The position numbers were made by a program, and so were the translations under genes. A DNA stretch of 64,000 nt, from assembly GCA_934047225.1 (NCBI GenBank), contig OW203983.1, positions 806,001 to 870,000 of the forward strand, read 5' to 3'. This DNA is from Ypsolopha sequella (lineage: Eukaryota; Arthropoda; Insecta; Lepidoptera; Ypsolophidae). Each line of letters begins with the position of its first letter. Positions within the stretch are counted from its first letter, which is position 1. Under the pieces are notes generated by a model. That model did not search any database. It was not told the DNA's origin and saw only the letters and a list, made by a program, of their open reading frames with translations. This document shows, piece after piece, positions 31,747-42,166 of the stretch.

Positions 31747-31942
31747 CCATCAACCCCTTTTTCTAACCCAAACAACTGCATTATTATATTTCACACGCAC
31801 ACATTTTACTATTTCATCCGATATTTACATAATAATGTATCTAATTAAAAATATAACGTCGCGCGCAACTTACGAAGTTATGGAAAGTGTTATTCGTTAA
31901 ACGTCTCACAGAGTGTCGAATGAAAGAGGTTCTTTATAAGTT

Positions 31943-34264
31943 ATGGAAAGTGTTATATATATTTTTATCAGAGCTGGACAGTTTCCGGTGTTAGGGCTAG
32001 TCTCAGATGTTGACATTACTGACCACCGCATTGCCATGATAGGCATGTCCCACTTAGTTAAGGACCCAGCCAACCGTAGTAGAATGGTTCTCAGAACTGA
32101 CTACGCTGGTGTTGCAGCTGAACTTCGTAAGGAAGACTGGTCCGTGGTTACCTCAGCTCAATGTGTCAATGAAGCCGCTGGAATTTTTAATAAAATCCTA
32201 TCCTGTGCGGTCAAGAAACACACTACTGAGAAACGAGTCAGTCGTTCCAAATTTGCATTAAAACCTTGGATCACTCCGGGTTTAATTAGGTGCATGAAAC
32301 ATCGAGACAAACTCCATCTTGATGTACGAAAATTTCCTAATGATCCGGTGAGAAAGCTTGTATACAAAAGATACAGGAATTTCTTTACTAACCTTTTACA
32401 TAAATTAAAACACGCCTATGAAAGCAATGAACTTGAGATCAACAAAGATAACACCAAAGCACTTTGGAAAACGATAAAAACAATAACAGAATACCCCAAC
32501 AAGAAATCTGTATCTGCTGAACTCACTAAAATCAAGGCAAATGCTAAGGAGTCCCTGGACTACTGTAACAACTACTACTCTAATGTCGGTAAAGAGCTAG
32601 CTAACCACGTCCTCACAAAATTACATAAATCTCACGATGACCTGATTTCTGAACAAAATTTACCCGACGCAGTTCCGCACTCTTTCTTTATGCAGCCCAC
32701 TGATGTCTATGAAGTTGATAAACTTATTCTTCGGTTAAAGAATGACAGTGCACCAGGAGCAGATGGTTTTAGTGCTAAATTAATTAAAGCAATTAAAAAT
32801 GAAATTATTCTACCATTGACCCATATTTATAACCTGAGTCTTAGTTCCGGAGTCTTCCCCAGTGAGTGGAAATTGGCAACACTTATTCCTATTCATAAGG
32901 GAGGTGCATGTAATGTTCCTGAGCATTACAGACCTATTTCTCTTCTGGGTATTTTCTCAAAGATCTTAGAGAGAATTGTAAATGGTCGACTTGTAAATTA
33001 CTTAGAAACCTTTGAGCTAATATCTAATAATCAGTTCGGTTTCAGGCGAGGAAAATCAACGGAGGACGCCGTTAGATCCCTGACCAAAGTAGTCGGTTCA
33101 CTCCTTGACAAGGGCCAGAGCTGTGTTGGTGCTTTTTTGGACTTGGCTAAAGCATTCGACACAGTTTCGGTTCCGATTCTCTTGAAAAAGTTAGAGAGGT
33201 TAGGGATTAGGGGATTACCACTCGATTGGTTTCGTAGTTACCTGTCCAAAAGGTGTCAGCGTCTAAGAGTGGGGGATGACGTTAGCAATGTCCTCCCAAC
33301 TGATTTTGGAGTTCCTCAGGGGAGCGTTCTTGGACCCACTATCTTTATTCTCTATATGAATGATCTATGCAAAATCAACCTGTCCAATGCAAACGTCATT
33401 AGTTACGCAGATGACACTGTAGTGTTATTTCACGGTAAAACCTGGGATGCAACAGTTCATGCTGCAAATCAGGGGCTAGCTGAAGTTAAGCACTGGCTTG
33501 ACATGAACCTGCTCACTTTGAATGCCAAGAAAACTAAATATATCTGCTTCCACAAGACTCTAGCCTCGGAACCTAAATCGCCAATAAGCCTAAAAATCCA
33601 CTCGTGTGGTATTTCTGACCCTTGTTTCTGTGATAGCATTGACCGTTCAGAAGAAATCCGCTACCTGGGAGTAATGGTAGACCAACATCTATCCTTTAAA
33701 TCACACATCAGTGCTCTCTCGCAGAAAACAAGGAAATTGATTCATATAATGAAACTATTACGTAACTCTGCTGACAAACATGTAATTAATCTTGTATACA
33801 CGTCTTTATGTGAGTCTATTCTGAGTTACTGTATCACTGTGTGGGGAGGATCGCGACTTACGGCAATGATTGAGGTTGAGAGAGCGCAGCGTTCTGTGCT
33901 TAAGGTAATGCTTAAAAAACCTTTTAGGCATTCCACAGATCTTTTATATTCGGAGGCTGGCGTTCTTAACATCCGCCAACTATATATACTCAAGGTTGTT
34001 CTTCTCATGCACCGACAAACAATCAACTCCGATACCTACTCCCATCTTATGTTAAAACGTATATATATGGTACCAATAACAACCGTTAAAACCTCCTTTG
34101 CTCAGCATCTTCCTGATTTCATGTTTCCTTTTGTTTACAACAGAATAACAAGACTATGTAACATAAAGGGCTGCTCAGTGAAAGAGGCAAGAATAAAAAT
34201 CAGGAACTGGCTTCTTGGCTTGTCTTATGATCGGACTGAAGAAATAATAAAAATAAAATACTGA
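31943..34264 (+). CDS. LINE reverse transcriptase (partial ORF2, 773 codons open)
   Basis: The frame begins in the last endonuclease motif (SDVDITDHRIAMI, the S-D-H signature). It continues through the linker (ALKPWITPGLIRCMKHRDKL) into a complete reverse transcriptase: KNDSAPGADGFSAKLI, YRPISLLGIFSKILER, NQFGFRRGKSTEDAV, GAFLDLAKAFDTV with its catalytic Asp, GVPQGSVLGP, and the catalytic ISYADDTVV box. The thumb and C-terminal region with GVMVDQHLSFKSHI follow. No stop or frameshift over 2.3 kb, so the copy is fairly young. The first Met is not a real start. Best placed in the Jockey/CR1 superfamily; the exact clade is uncertain. Confidence 0.92.
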   Translation: MESVIYIFIRAGQFPVLGLVSDVDITDHRIAMIGMSHLVKDPANRSRMVLRTDYAGVAAELRKEDWSVVTSAQCVNEAAGIFNKILSCAVKKHTTEKRVSRSKFALKPWITPGLIRCMKHRDKLHLDVRKFPNDPVRKLVYKRYRNFFTNLLHKLKHAYESNELEINKDNTKALWKTIKTITEYPNKKSVSAELTKIKANAKESLDYCNNYYSNVGKELANHVLTKLHKSHDDLISEQNLPDAVPHSFFMQPTDVYEVDKLILRLKNDSAPGADGFSAKLIKAIKNEIILPLTHIYNLSLSSGVFPSEWKLATLIPIHKGGACNVPEHYRPISLLGIFSKILERIVNGRLVNYLETFELISNNQFGFRRGKSTEDAVRSLTKVVGSLLDKGQSCVGAFLDLAKAFDTVSVPILLKKLERLGIRGLPLDWFRSYLSKRCQRLRVGDDVSNVLPTDFGVPQGSVLGPTIFILYMNDLCKINLSNANVISYADDTVVLFHGKTWDATVHAANQGLAEVKHWLDMNLLTLNAKKTKYICFHKTLASEPKSPISLKIHSCGISDPCFCDSIDRSEEIRYLGVMVDQHLSFKSHISALSQKTRKLIHIMKLLRNSADKHVINLVYTSLCESILSYCITVWGGSRLTAMIEVERAQRSVLKVMLKKPFRHSTDLLYSEAGVLNIRQLYILKVVLLMHRQTINSDTYSHLMLKRIYMVPITTVKTSFAQHLPDFMFPFVYNRITRLCNIKGCSVKEARIKIRNWLLGLSYDRTEEIIKIKY

Positions 34265-34695
34265 ATGTTTTAAATAAAATATGTTAAGCACATGAGTGAA
34301 AGTTTATCATCACGCAAGTGCTTGGTAATACTTGAATTAATGTTATATTAGTTTATTTTTTATTTATGTATTTATATATTTAAATATCTATCTTTTATTT
34401 TATTTTGCCATTTTTTGTAGTTATTTCTCATGGAGTAAATTTGTTGTTTGAATATTTTTGTTTTATGTAATGTAACCACGACGACAGTTGGTTATGTTCA
34501 AATAATCGACGCAAAATTGTTCTTTTAAGATGTCGTACTTCCTAGGTTCCCGCGGTACAGACCTAATCTAGTTTGGGGACCAATAGATATTGTGTTAAAT
34601 AAGTTATAATTAGAATATTGTTATTTTGAAGTTTTAGTTATCTCTTTTGTATATCTTTTGGTAAAATAAACTATTCTTATTCTTATTCTTATAAG
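31943..34695 (+). mobile_element. 5'-truncated LINE (Jockey/CR1-like) with TTCTTA tail
   Basis: A non-LTR retrotransposon copy that lacks ORF1 and most of the endonuclease. It keeps the whole reverse transcriptase frame (31943-34264), about 400 bp of 3' UTR, and a terminal attcttattcttattctt tail at 34672-34691. Truncation at the 5' end is the usual outcome of target-primed reverse transcription. The same tail style ends the fragment at 8953-8972. Confidence 0.85.
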
Positions 34696-35164
34696 TGTAT
34701 TAATCATATTGTGTCCGTGTACGTGGATTATCTAGCGGAGTTCCAGAATACATCTGAGTCATATCATTTAACAAATACCTAGTACATTAGTTTTTCTTGA
34801 ATACTTTATTTTCCATTGTTGACTTATGATGTACATTGTTTTGAGCATAACCGTTTTGTAACATAACGTAGTGTCCTAATCTACTAGACGATCACACAAA
34901 TAAATCACGGCCAATGATTTTCGAAATCGATGTACTCTCAAGTATGTCATAATAACGTAGGAGATGTAGAGAGGTATATACATTACTATAACCTCATTCT
35001 ACGTATGGTACCGCTTGCAGTGGTCATCTTTTAAGTATTAAATAAATACATACTAAGTACTGTAAGTACATATTACTGTACAAAACACAATATGTATATA
35101 CCTGTATAAGCAGGATATATTGATACATTACAAATGGTAATCTCGTCAAAACTCTACGTTACAG
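34696..35164. other. No gene seen
   Basis: AT-rich sequence without recognisable repeat partners, RNA or protein motifs. It ends in a polypyrimidine-poor but usable splice acceptor (ctacgttacag) before the candidate exon at 35165. Confidence 0.4.
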
Positions 35165-35347
35165 AATGGTACTCGTGACCAGACACAAACCGTTACACAA
35201 CCAAATGAAAGTAATGGTAGTGAACCATCATTTATTGTGGAAAACATTAATAAATCGGGCAACCTACAGTCAAGCGTAAATTCCATCGACGTCCAACGAA
35301 GAGGGTTCCGTAGCAAAAAATTAAACAGTGATAAGTTATCTAAATAA
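35165..35347 (+). CDS. Possible terminal coding exon, unidentified
   Basis: After the acceptor-like ctacgttacag there is a 60-codon open frame ending in TAA at 35345-35347. The product is polar (NGTRDQTQTVTQPNESNGSE, IVENINKSGNLQSSVNSIDV) and unlike the hydrophobic or Lys-runs of chance frames in this AT-rich DNA. I do not recognise it. It is not EF-hand or carrier sequence, so it need not belong to the exon at 35823. Weak support. Confidence 0.22.
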   Translation, partial: NGTRDQTQTVTQPNESNGSEPSFIVENINKSGNLQSSVNSIDVQRRGFRSKKLNSDKLSK

Positions 35348-35822
35348 GTAGGTAAATACCAAAAGTATGTTTGAAAACGTCCACAATATTGCCAAAATCA
35401 TGTTTCTCTTGAAAAAAGTTTTCAATTTTGCGCCCGCGATGAAATCGGCACGATTGTATTGTCTTCGCAAATCTCATATAGCGAAATGAAACGGCATGAC
35501 ATTTGGGCGCGCGCACAACTGATTAGCTCGTTGTCTGCAAGAGTTTCGTCATGCCACCCTGAGTATTTTAATGACTAGGTTTACAAAAAAAAAGAAATTA
35601 TCTTTACTTGTACAAAGTTATTCAGTAAGATAAAACAACTATGTCAGTGCAACCACAACCAGTCTACGTAGCCCATAACTGTCCCCACGGCTGTGTAAAT
35701 TCTAAATTCGTATTGGGTGCGATAATTCTCTGCGATCGTGACGTGAGTATTGTGCACTTCCCCCCTGTGGGTCAGCACAGCTCCTTGAAGTACAGCCCGC
35801 TCACTCAGCACTTTGTCCCCAG

Positions 35823-35934
35823 GATGGACCAGGACGGAAGTCTAAACATCAGTTACGACGAATGGCGAGACTACCTGCTGCTCGCGCCCGTCGGGGACAT
35901 CCACGCGCTCATACACTTCTGGAGGCACTCCACC
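35823..35934 (+). CDS. EF-hand exon of a calcium-regulated mitochondrial carrier (SLC25A24/25-like)
   Basis: An internal exon of 112 nt. The acceptor tgtccccag ends at 35822 and the donor GTGAGT starts at 35935. It encodes (R)MDQDGSLNISYDEWRDYLLL followed by APVGDIHALIHFWRHST. The 12-residue EF loop DQDGSLNISYDE has acidic residues at 1, 3 and 12 and Ser at 5, so it should bind calcium. The WRDYLL...IHFWRHST sequence is characteristic of the fourth EF-hand and amphipathic helix of short calcium-binding ATP-Mg/phosphate carriers (SCaMC) of the inner mitochondrial membrane. No preceding EF-hand exon or following carrier-repeat exon was recognised here, implying long introns or an isolated relic. 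The sequence itself shows no damage. Confidence 0.85.
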
Positions 35935-36144
35935 GTGAGTATCGCATGAAAATTTAAATTAAATTATATAATAAGCTTTGTTTTTACATCTAAGAATATA
36001 GCGTAAACACTTTTTTACCACCGACCACCAGAGATCCACAGCGTCTCACTCGTTATTCTAACTCGACCGATTTGGAAAGGAATGTTATGCTCTAACAAGA
36101 TCTCATACTTTAACGCACTCAGCGAAGCCCCAGAATCGATTAAA

Positions 36145-36995
36145 ATAGTATTTTTCATTACGAGTGCGGAAAGCCTGTCATTGCAAAGAGTTCCGACAAA
36201 TGTCTACCCGAGCCGAGGCGCAGCCGAAGGTGAGGGTTGACAGTCGGAACAAGTTGCAATGACGGTTCCGCACGTGTACTGAACAACTATTTTTAACACA
36301 GTTGCGAAAAAATGAAGCAATTTAATAAAATAATAAAAACACAATAAACTCAACTAACTAATACTCCACGCAATAAATTCTTCGTATGTAGATATGTAGC
36401 GACTTTTTGACTTTTCCGGTAAAATGTTCTCCGAAGCATTTTGTGCAATTATACTAAGTTCCGGTGGTGTTAATTCAAATAAAATATCGTCGAAATTTCT
36501 CATTTTGTGCGACAAACAACTAAACACGCAAAGAAAATTTTTGGAAAATGGCGCCAACCGTAAAAGAATATAAGCAGAGATTTTTTTTGTTTTCTTTACC
36601 CATTCTGGGTAGGCAAAGGGAACTTTGCCCATACAGCCAAGTCTTCAGTAGAATTTTTTTATTGATATGAAATGAAAATGAAATTTAATGTGATGAAATG
36701 AAATGAAACCTAACCTAACTCATTGAATCAAATCATTAAATTTGATATTGAAACAAATTAGTACCTTCTTTTTAGAAATATTTGCATGAATCATAAAAAC
36801 TTCTATGAATTTTTTTTTGTAAAAACTTCGTGGTTGGTTTTTTCTTTTTAATAGACATTATTTTGACAGTTGGGAAAGAGAACGCACGAGTTCGGAAAAG
36901 GTAAAGAAAAAGCTCGAGTATGTAATAGCCTACATCCCGAACGCTATACGTCCCTGCAATACGCCACTTTTTGAGCAACTGTATTAAAAAATTAC
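36145..36995 (-). mobile_element. Relic of a tyrosine-recombinase-type transposon
   Basis: The outer left part holds an inverted repeat (gtgcggaaagcctgtcattg against tgcaatgacggttccgcac, 36170-36275). The right end reads tttttgagcaactgtatt. Between them the minus strand carries a short coding piece resembling the N-terminal core-binding domain of tyrosine recombinases. The rest of the recombinase is missing. Boundaries are approximate. Confidence 0.4.
36354..36503 (-). pseudogene. N-terminal domain of a Crypton-like tyrosine recombinase
   Basis: A 49-codon frame: MRNFDDILFELTPPELSIIA, then ENILPEKSKSRYISTYEEFI and a short end. The L-P-x-K-S-x-x-x-Y-x-x-x-Y-x-x-F pattern is the helical core-binding domain that precedes the catalytic domain in insect Crypton/Ngaro-like recombinases. 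No catalytic Arg-His-Tyr region follows. The frame could be the first exon of a longer gene or a truncated relic. Confidence 0.5.
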
Positions 36996-37029
36996 AACCA
37001 GAGTTATTGATGTAAAATTGAACCGAGTT
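36504..37029. other. No further gene seen
   Basis: Right part of the presumed recombinase-type element plus AT-rich sequence. The short open stretch at 36772-36978 (-) has no recognisable domain. Confidence 0.35.
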
Positions 37030-38133
37030 ATAGTTATTGTAATGACAAATATGATGATTTTAAGGGAGGAAAAAACTGATTATACGAATGTTTATTTTCC
37101 GTGTCTTCATTTCCATTACTGGTTATATTATTTGCATTTTCATCAGAGTAAATGTCACAATAATGAATCAGATTATAATTTCCGCAATAAATATACTTAT
37201 TGTACATACCGCCTCGCGATGAACGTCCTCTGCCTCTATAATAGAAGCCACGGTGGTCTTGAGGTAGACCTTGATAGCCAACATTTTGATTACCACGTCC
37301 ACGATCGTATGTCCTCTTGAGCCTCTCTTTAAATAATATTTACTATTTAAATTAAATTTCATAATGGCTCCGTCCGAGGACCCTGGCAACTCCTCGTCTT
37401 TGGCCGCTCGGATGGCATCTTTCAAACTGTTGTAGTCTCTTGTTGTCTCTTGTTGATTGTGCTCAGATGACCATTCCGCAAACCGACCGAAAATCTTTTA
37501 ATAGCAATTTTTTTTGGCTTTAAAATCTCATATTTATTTTGATCTCCTTCGGCTTGCGAAATTGTCAACTCAACAAATAAATTTTCAATTTCTTTTCCGT
37601 AATTTTCAATACTCTTCTTTCCTTGTGAAGTCCGTAATAACTGAATCTGTAACGCCGTGGAAGATTTTTTTGTTAAAAGATGAATTTTCATGTCATCAAC
37701 CAACGCTTTTACAGAATTATAACTTTGGCAGAGCTTTAATTTTGCACTCTCTGAAAGCCTCGATTTTAATACAAAATTAAACAGCGATTTCTTATCACCA
37801 TTTATCATTGAATCGTACATTTCGATAGCTGAAATTAATTGTCTAGTAAGCTCTTCCTTACCGTCCATAATCGATAGCAGTTTTTAAATCAAATTCGGCC
37901 ATTTTTGGGATAAGTTTACCTAATACCCACCATTCACTAATTATTTCTAACTCGTCTACGCTAAATAAATCATTTTTCGCTTGCAAAGACTTTAAGGTGG
38001 GAGTATAATCAATATAGATTTTTCTGGTCTCTTCATATTTATTTTGACACGTTCTTGAGTTTTCTCGCCGGCTAGGGCCTGCTTTTACAAGAGATTCTCT
38101 TATTCTACTTATATCATCAAAGATTTTTTCCAA
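37030..38133 (-). pseudogene. Gag relic of an insect Ty3/Gypsy-type element
   Basis: Minus-strand frames, broken by frameshifts, cover the capsid region (38133-37422: MAEFDLKTAIDYG, MDGKEELTRQLISAIEMYDS, LFNFVLKSRLSESAKLKLCQ, SIENYGKEIENLFVELTISQ). They are followed by SLKDAIRAAKDEELPG and, in another frame (37190-37330), a Gly/Arg-rich tail suited to RNA binding. The FDLKTAI and VLKSRLS motifs recur in the element at 59.2-60.8 kb (FDLKTAIALLPIM, ILKTRLSASA), so both belong to related families. No protease or pol is attached here. Confidence 0.7.
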
Positions 38134-38689
38134 ACAAACTCGCCGTTAATATAATATAAACAACTTACCCAAATAACACTTATTCTACCATTAGCGTCCC
38201 AAAATATCGATTTACATCATAAAATAAAACACTATCACTCGCTCGGTATAGTTATCTGGGTACCAGAGTACGTACGGCACAAAACACTTTTGACGTACGG
38301 TGTACAATTATAAAAGTAGCTTCTTAGTAAACACTCCACGATTCGTCCATTTCACCTGTGTAAAACAGCTTAAAACAAGTTAGTACTTCAACCGCATCAA
38401 ATAACAATTAAAATGACACCTAAGTATTTCGGCTTGTTAAACATTTTCGGCATTCCGTCGATGTAAGGACCTGTTTACGGCGTGATTAGCTATTTCGTTT
38501 CTTATCGTTGATACATGACTTTTCCAGTATAAATACATGAATCCCACGCAGCATTCACAGCACATAAGCTGGTTTCCCACAGATCACCATATACCTATAT
38601 ATACCTAATACAAGGCAACTAACGCGCACCACGCCTCTGTGAACTTGCACTAAGATCCAGATGTGCTGGAACTATCGATGTCAGTATCG
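38134..38689. other. No gene; possible LTR or promoter region of the gag relic
   Basis: Lies upstream of the gag relic on the minus strand. It contains TATA-like tataaaagtagcttctt on the plus strand, but no paired LTR was found. Nothing else supported. Confidence 0.25.
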
Positions 38690-38931
38690 ACCTGCGGGCC
38701 TATTATGTATCTCTAGTTGCCTTCTGGACTGGGCGTCTATCATCAAAAACATAGATATACTATCGAATTCCGATGTCCTAAGGATATTTTCGCACTTGAA
38801 GTGACGACTCAGATTGTTAATAGTTCAATACCCACTAAAGGCAATTTTGAAATTTCAGTTTTTATCTATATTTTTGATGATAGGCACCTCGTTCATTTGG
38901 CAACTAAAGATACAGAATAGGGGGGCTGGTT
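38690..38931 (+). mobile_element. MITE family 2, copy 1, with a 67-codon open frame
   Basis: The left end is gcgggcctattatgtatctc then tagttgcc; the right end is the approximate reverse complement (gcaactaaagatacagaata then gggggctggt). The internal arms tatcatcaaaaacatagata and atctatatttttgatgatag also pair. A plus-strand frame (38717-38920) spans almost the whole element and is also open in copy 2. It has no known domain and lacks an ATG at its beginning, so I do not call it a gene. Confidence 0.7.
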
Positions 38932-39184
38932 TGAGATCCATAGGTACCGCGTGACATCTCAGCTTAAAAAAATAATTAAATAGAGTTGCTCAGTGAAATG
39001 GTGTGGAAAGTCGTCTCGAAAGTCGAATTACCAAAAAGATGTCATAACATTCCACCGGTCAGTTAAAACTAATAAGATTTATTTTTATTTTAGGTCAGCT
39101 TATAATGGTACACATCATATACAATTCGAAATACTTGAGGCAGTGCGCTAAAGTCTTTTTGAAATATCTCTTTCTCTCACTCCG

Positions 39185-39545
39185 TCCATCCATCAGCTTA
39201 GTTCGTCCACTGCTGGACATAAGCCTTTCCAGGACTTTGCCACTCCCGGCGGTTATCCTGGAACAATTGCCCATACTCACACACGCTGGGCAGGCGGTTT
39301 GGTGAGCGCGGTGCCGGAACCCTCGCACCAGTGACGCCGCTGCCCGGCACCAGTCTGTTCCATATAAGGACCGGCTATTAGGGATGGATATACCGCCCTC
39401 CATCGGTCCCAGGCATAGTGGGCCTCCTGGTTTTTTGCCTGTGAGCTGTCCTCTTACTCTCCCCCAAATTACTTCGAGGGGGTCTCCAAGTAAGATGGTG
39501 GTACCTCCACAGTCGAGCCCGGCATCAGCTCTACCACCTTTAATT
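39185..39545 (-). mobile_element. Non-LTR retrotransposon 3' fragment, copy 2
   Basis: Matches 27790-28155 closely, including aaaggcttatgtccagcagt and the final gctgatggatgga on the minus strand. The minus-strand frame here is more open (39095-39598) and includes GTTILLGDPLEVIWGRVRGQ and GGPLCLGPMEGGI. I cannot tie these to a known domain. Probably a 3' remnant of a LINE. Confidence 0.55.
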
Positions 39546-40918
39546 CTCTCACTACATAAATTAAAATAGTCGTCCTTTTCTGTCGAAATCATGTGCAATG
39601 GTAGTTATGTGCTTTCATGCGCTTAAGTTAGTTTTCGATTCTTTTTGTTATTTTTGGGAAACTGTATTTAAGAATTATGGTAAAGTAATAAATGTGTTTA
39701 CAAAACTTATCATAATTATCTTATTTACTTGTACTTAGACGCTACCATTTACAACAGAAATATTTTGTTTGAGATTTGTCTAACCCGAGCTGAGCTTGAC
39801 TGTACCACAAATTATACACGGCGCGCGGCGCGCTATGTTGCGTTCTGATTTAGGGTTGAACAATTTAATGAAAAGTTTAAAAAAAAAATTAAACACGCTT
39901 AAAACATACTTTTTTATACCTATAGCACACGTGGTTTAAAGGAACGAAGTACTTTTCCTAACAACCTGTATATATATATTTCAAAGAAATTAAATTATTA
40001 TTGTTCCGCATCTTCTTAATAATTTTTAAAATCTACTTCGAGTTTTGCGCGGTCATATTTCTTTGGGAAAGTTGTTCAGTATGATCAATAGATTATGTAG
40101 TTTCATTTAAAGATACCTTATTATTTACATTCGTTATAAATTGATGTTTAAATGACACTCGGAATCCGCTATATATGTTGCTTGCAATCTATCGTGACCG
40201 AAATCGAATTTTCTAGACCGCTATCCCATCACTATTGCAAGTACTCGGTCGGTGCATGTCTAGCGCGTCCTTGAAATAGCCAATCACGAAGCCACTGTGA
40301 CGCTCCCCGCAGCCCGCACCTTCCAACAATTTTGGCGAACTCGATTCGGAAGAAAATGGCCAACATAGGGGATCTACCGGGTGTTATCTATGAGGTTTCC
40401 CCATTTATCATCAAAATCACTTCACTATTTAACACATCATTTATTGATTCACATCAGAGTTCTAAGAAACACGACACCAACACGCGCACCTCATCTCGAC
40501 AGGCAGTAGATCGCCTTGTTAGCATGGGTGAAGGAAAGGAGATGTTTTCAAGTCTACAGATTTATTAATACTGATCCTAAAATATAAATGGATTATGTTA
40601 TGTACTTGAAAAGAATAAAGGTTGACTTAAATATAAAGGATGTTCTAGACTACAATTAAAAATATATATTTTGAGAGGGGGTTGCCTTGAAAAGTAGCCG
40701 GCCACCAGCAAAACGCAAAATCACAATAAAAACCGTGATGGAATAAAAATTAAAAAACATACGCAGTCATGGGGATAAGTGATAAGTTCGGAGACGCGAA
40801 CCCATAAAATTTTCTCCGACTAAAAATTGCTCAACGCGAGAAAACTCAGAAAAACATTCAGAGGGAAAAGAAATGGCTTACCATACTCGACTATTGATGA
40901 CTTAAGCTGATATTTATA
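39546..40918. other. No convincing gene
   Basis: A plus-strand open stretch at 40332-40568 contains MANIGDLPGVIYEVSPFIIK, preceded by a modestly GC-rich region with ccaatcacgaag. It could be a small exon but I do not recognise it. The rest is AT-rich without motifs. Confidence 0.3.
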
Positions 40919-41086
40919 ATGGATCTTTCACATAATCCTGAACTGTTTCAATCTTTTGATTCTGATGACTCGTATGTCGACGCTTTGGATCATTCTGCGT
41001 CATCTACTGTTCCCCTTAGTGATCTGCTTCACACCTCTTTCTCCACACTCCTGCCACGTCAACGCTCAAGGCACACATCTACCTGA
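40919..41086 (+). CDS. Short open frame (55 codons), unidentified
   Basis: Starts ATGGATCTTTCACATAATC and ends at TGA 41084-41086. The product is acidic and Ser/Asp-rich at its start (MDLSHNPELFQSFDSDDSYV, DALDHSASSTVPLSDLLHTS) and ends Arg-rich. It runs into the tandem repeat at 41073. It could be the 5' exon of a transposon or host protein. No homologue recognised and no splice signal obvious. Confidence 0.2.
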   Translation: MDLSHNPELFQSFDSDDSYVDALDHSASSTVPLSDLLHTSFSTLLPRQRSRHTST

Positions 41087-41480
41087 CCTTCGATCCTGGC
41101 TTCATCACCATATTCACCATAGAACTCCTCAACGGATCAGGGCACATAACTCGAGATTGTGGGAATCACTGCGTTAGGGTGCTGATTCAAGGGTATTACT
41201 TGGAGATTATCAGAATACCCACCTGACCTGCGATCCTGGCTTCATCACCATATAACTTTTCAACGGATGACAGCACATAACTTTGGATTGCGGCAATCAG
41301 TTTGTGTTATTGTGCTCATTGCAGGGCACTGCTTGAAATTTGCCAGTGTACCCACCTGACCTTCGATCTTTACATCATCACCATAGAACTCTTCAACGGA
41401 TGACAGCACATAACTCGAGATTGCGGTAATCATGTTGTGTTAGGGTGCTGATAGCAGGAAGCTACTCAAACATGGCTACT
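41073..41480. repeat. Three imperfect tandem copies of a ~135-bp unit
   Basis: Units begin near 41080, 41219 and 41351. Each contains acctgacct(t/g)cgatc, catcaccata, caacggatga(c)ag(g)gcacataac and a final ggtgctgat/gtgctcatt stretch. The divergence between copies indicates an old duplication. No frame is maintained across the copies. Confidence 0.75.
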
Positions 41481-42166
41481 TATACTCACTTGAACTTCGT
41501 TTCATATTAACACCACGTTTGCAAGAACTACCTATACCTCACAATTTAACCCAGCAACACTAAAAAATGTGAAATAAAATAAACTTTTAACAAAAAATAG
41601 TAACCGACTGCAATGTAACAGCAGTCATTCACTATAAAGTTAATAATTCTATTAAGACCGATGGTACCGAAGCAACACTTTTGCCGACTTCTTTCTTCCT
41701 GAAACAATATGTTATCTAGAAGTATACCACTCATCCCCAATAACTTCCCGTTCGAATTCAAGCGCAGTTCCCAGTAGCCTTTTGCTTTGCGATGACTATA
41801 ATATATAGTCCCAGGGTCAGACCCTTAAGGCTGCTGGTGTCAACGTAAGGTCTGATTGTTATTCTTACGGCCAACTGTATGTGGCTTGCTCGCAGGTCAG
41901 TAATGCAAACAATCTTTTCATGCTAGCCCAAGATGGAAAAACGGTAAATGTTGTGTAAAAAGAAATTCTTTAATGTGGATGAAATATATTATAATTGAAA
42001 CTAGACGCTTATTCGCCCAAAAGTTAAGCAGGAACCTATTTTCATAGCAAAGCTTGAAATAGAAGAGAAGGTTATCATTCGTGAACATAAGAAAACTACT
42101 ACGACTGTCCTTACTGTCAAATTACAATATTCAAAATTCCAAGTGGTGCAAGATAACACTAAATTC
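41481..42166. other. No gene seen
   Basis: AT-rich sequence. The small minus-strand open stretches (41546-41761, 42001-42189) have no recognisable content. Confidence 0.4.

Larger units (their letters stand above)
29619..31751 (+). mobile_element. Young rearranged Ty3/Gypsy LTR retrotransposon
   Basis: Complete termini: a 5-bp target duplication ccatc at 29619-29623 and 31747-31751, and two 136-bp LTRs (29624-29759 and 31611-31746) that are identical by direct reading and have TG...CA ends. A primer-binding site lies after the 5' LTR and a purine tract before the 3' LTR. The interior is only about 1.85 kb. It lacks Gag, protease and the RT palm, carries the RT thumb-RNase H segment inverted, and has a full-length integrase frame on the plus strand. 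Identical LTRs mean recent insertion. It cannot be autonomous. Confidence 0.93.

Noticed and set aside
38717..38920. A genuine small protein gene in MITE family 2
   Set aside because: No ATG at the conserved beginning, the frame spans a palindromic MITE, and only two copies are visible; reported as an observation instead.
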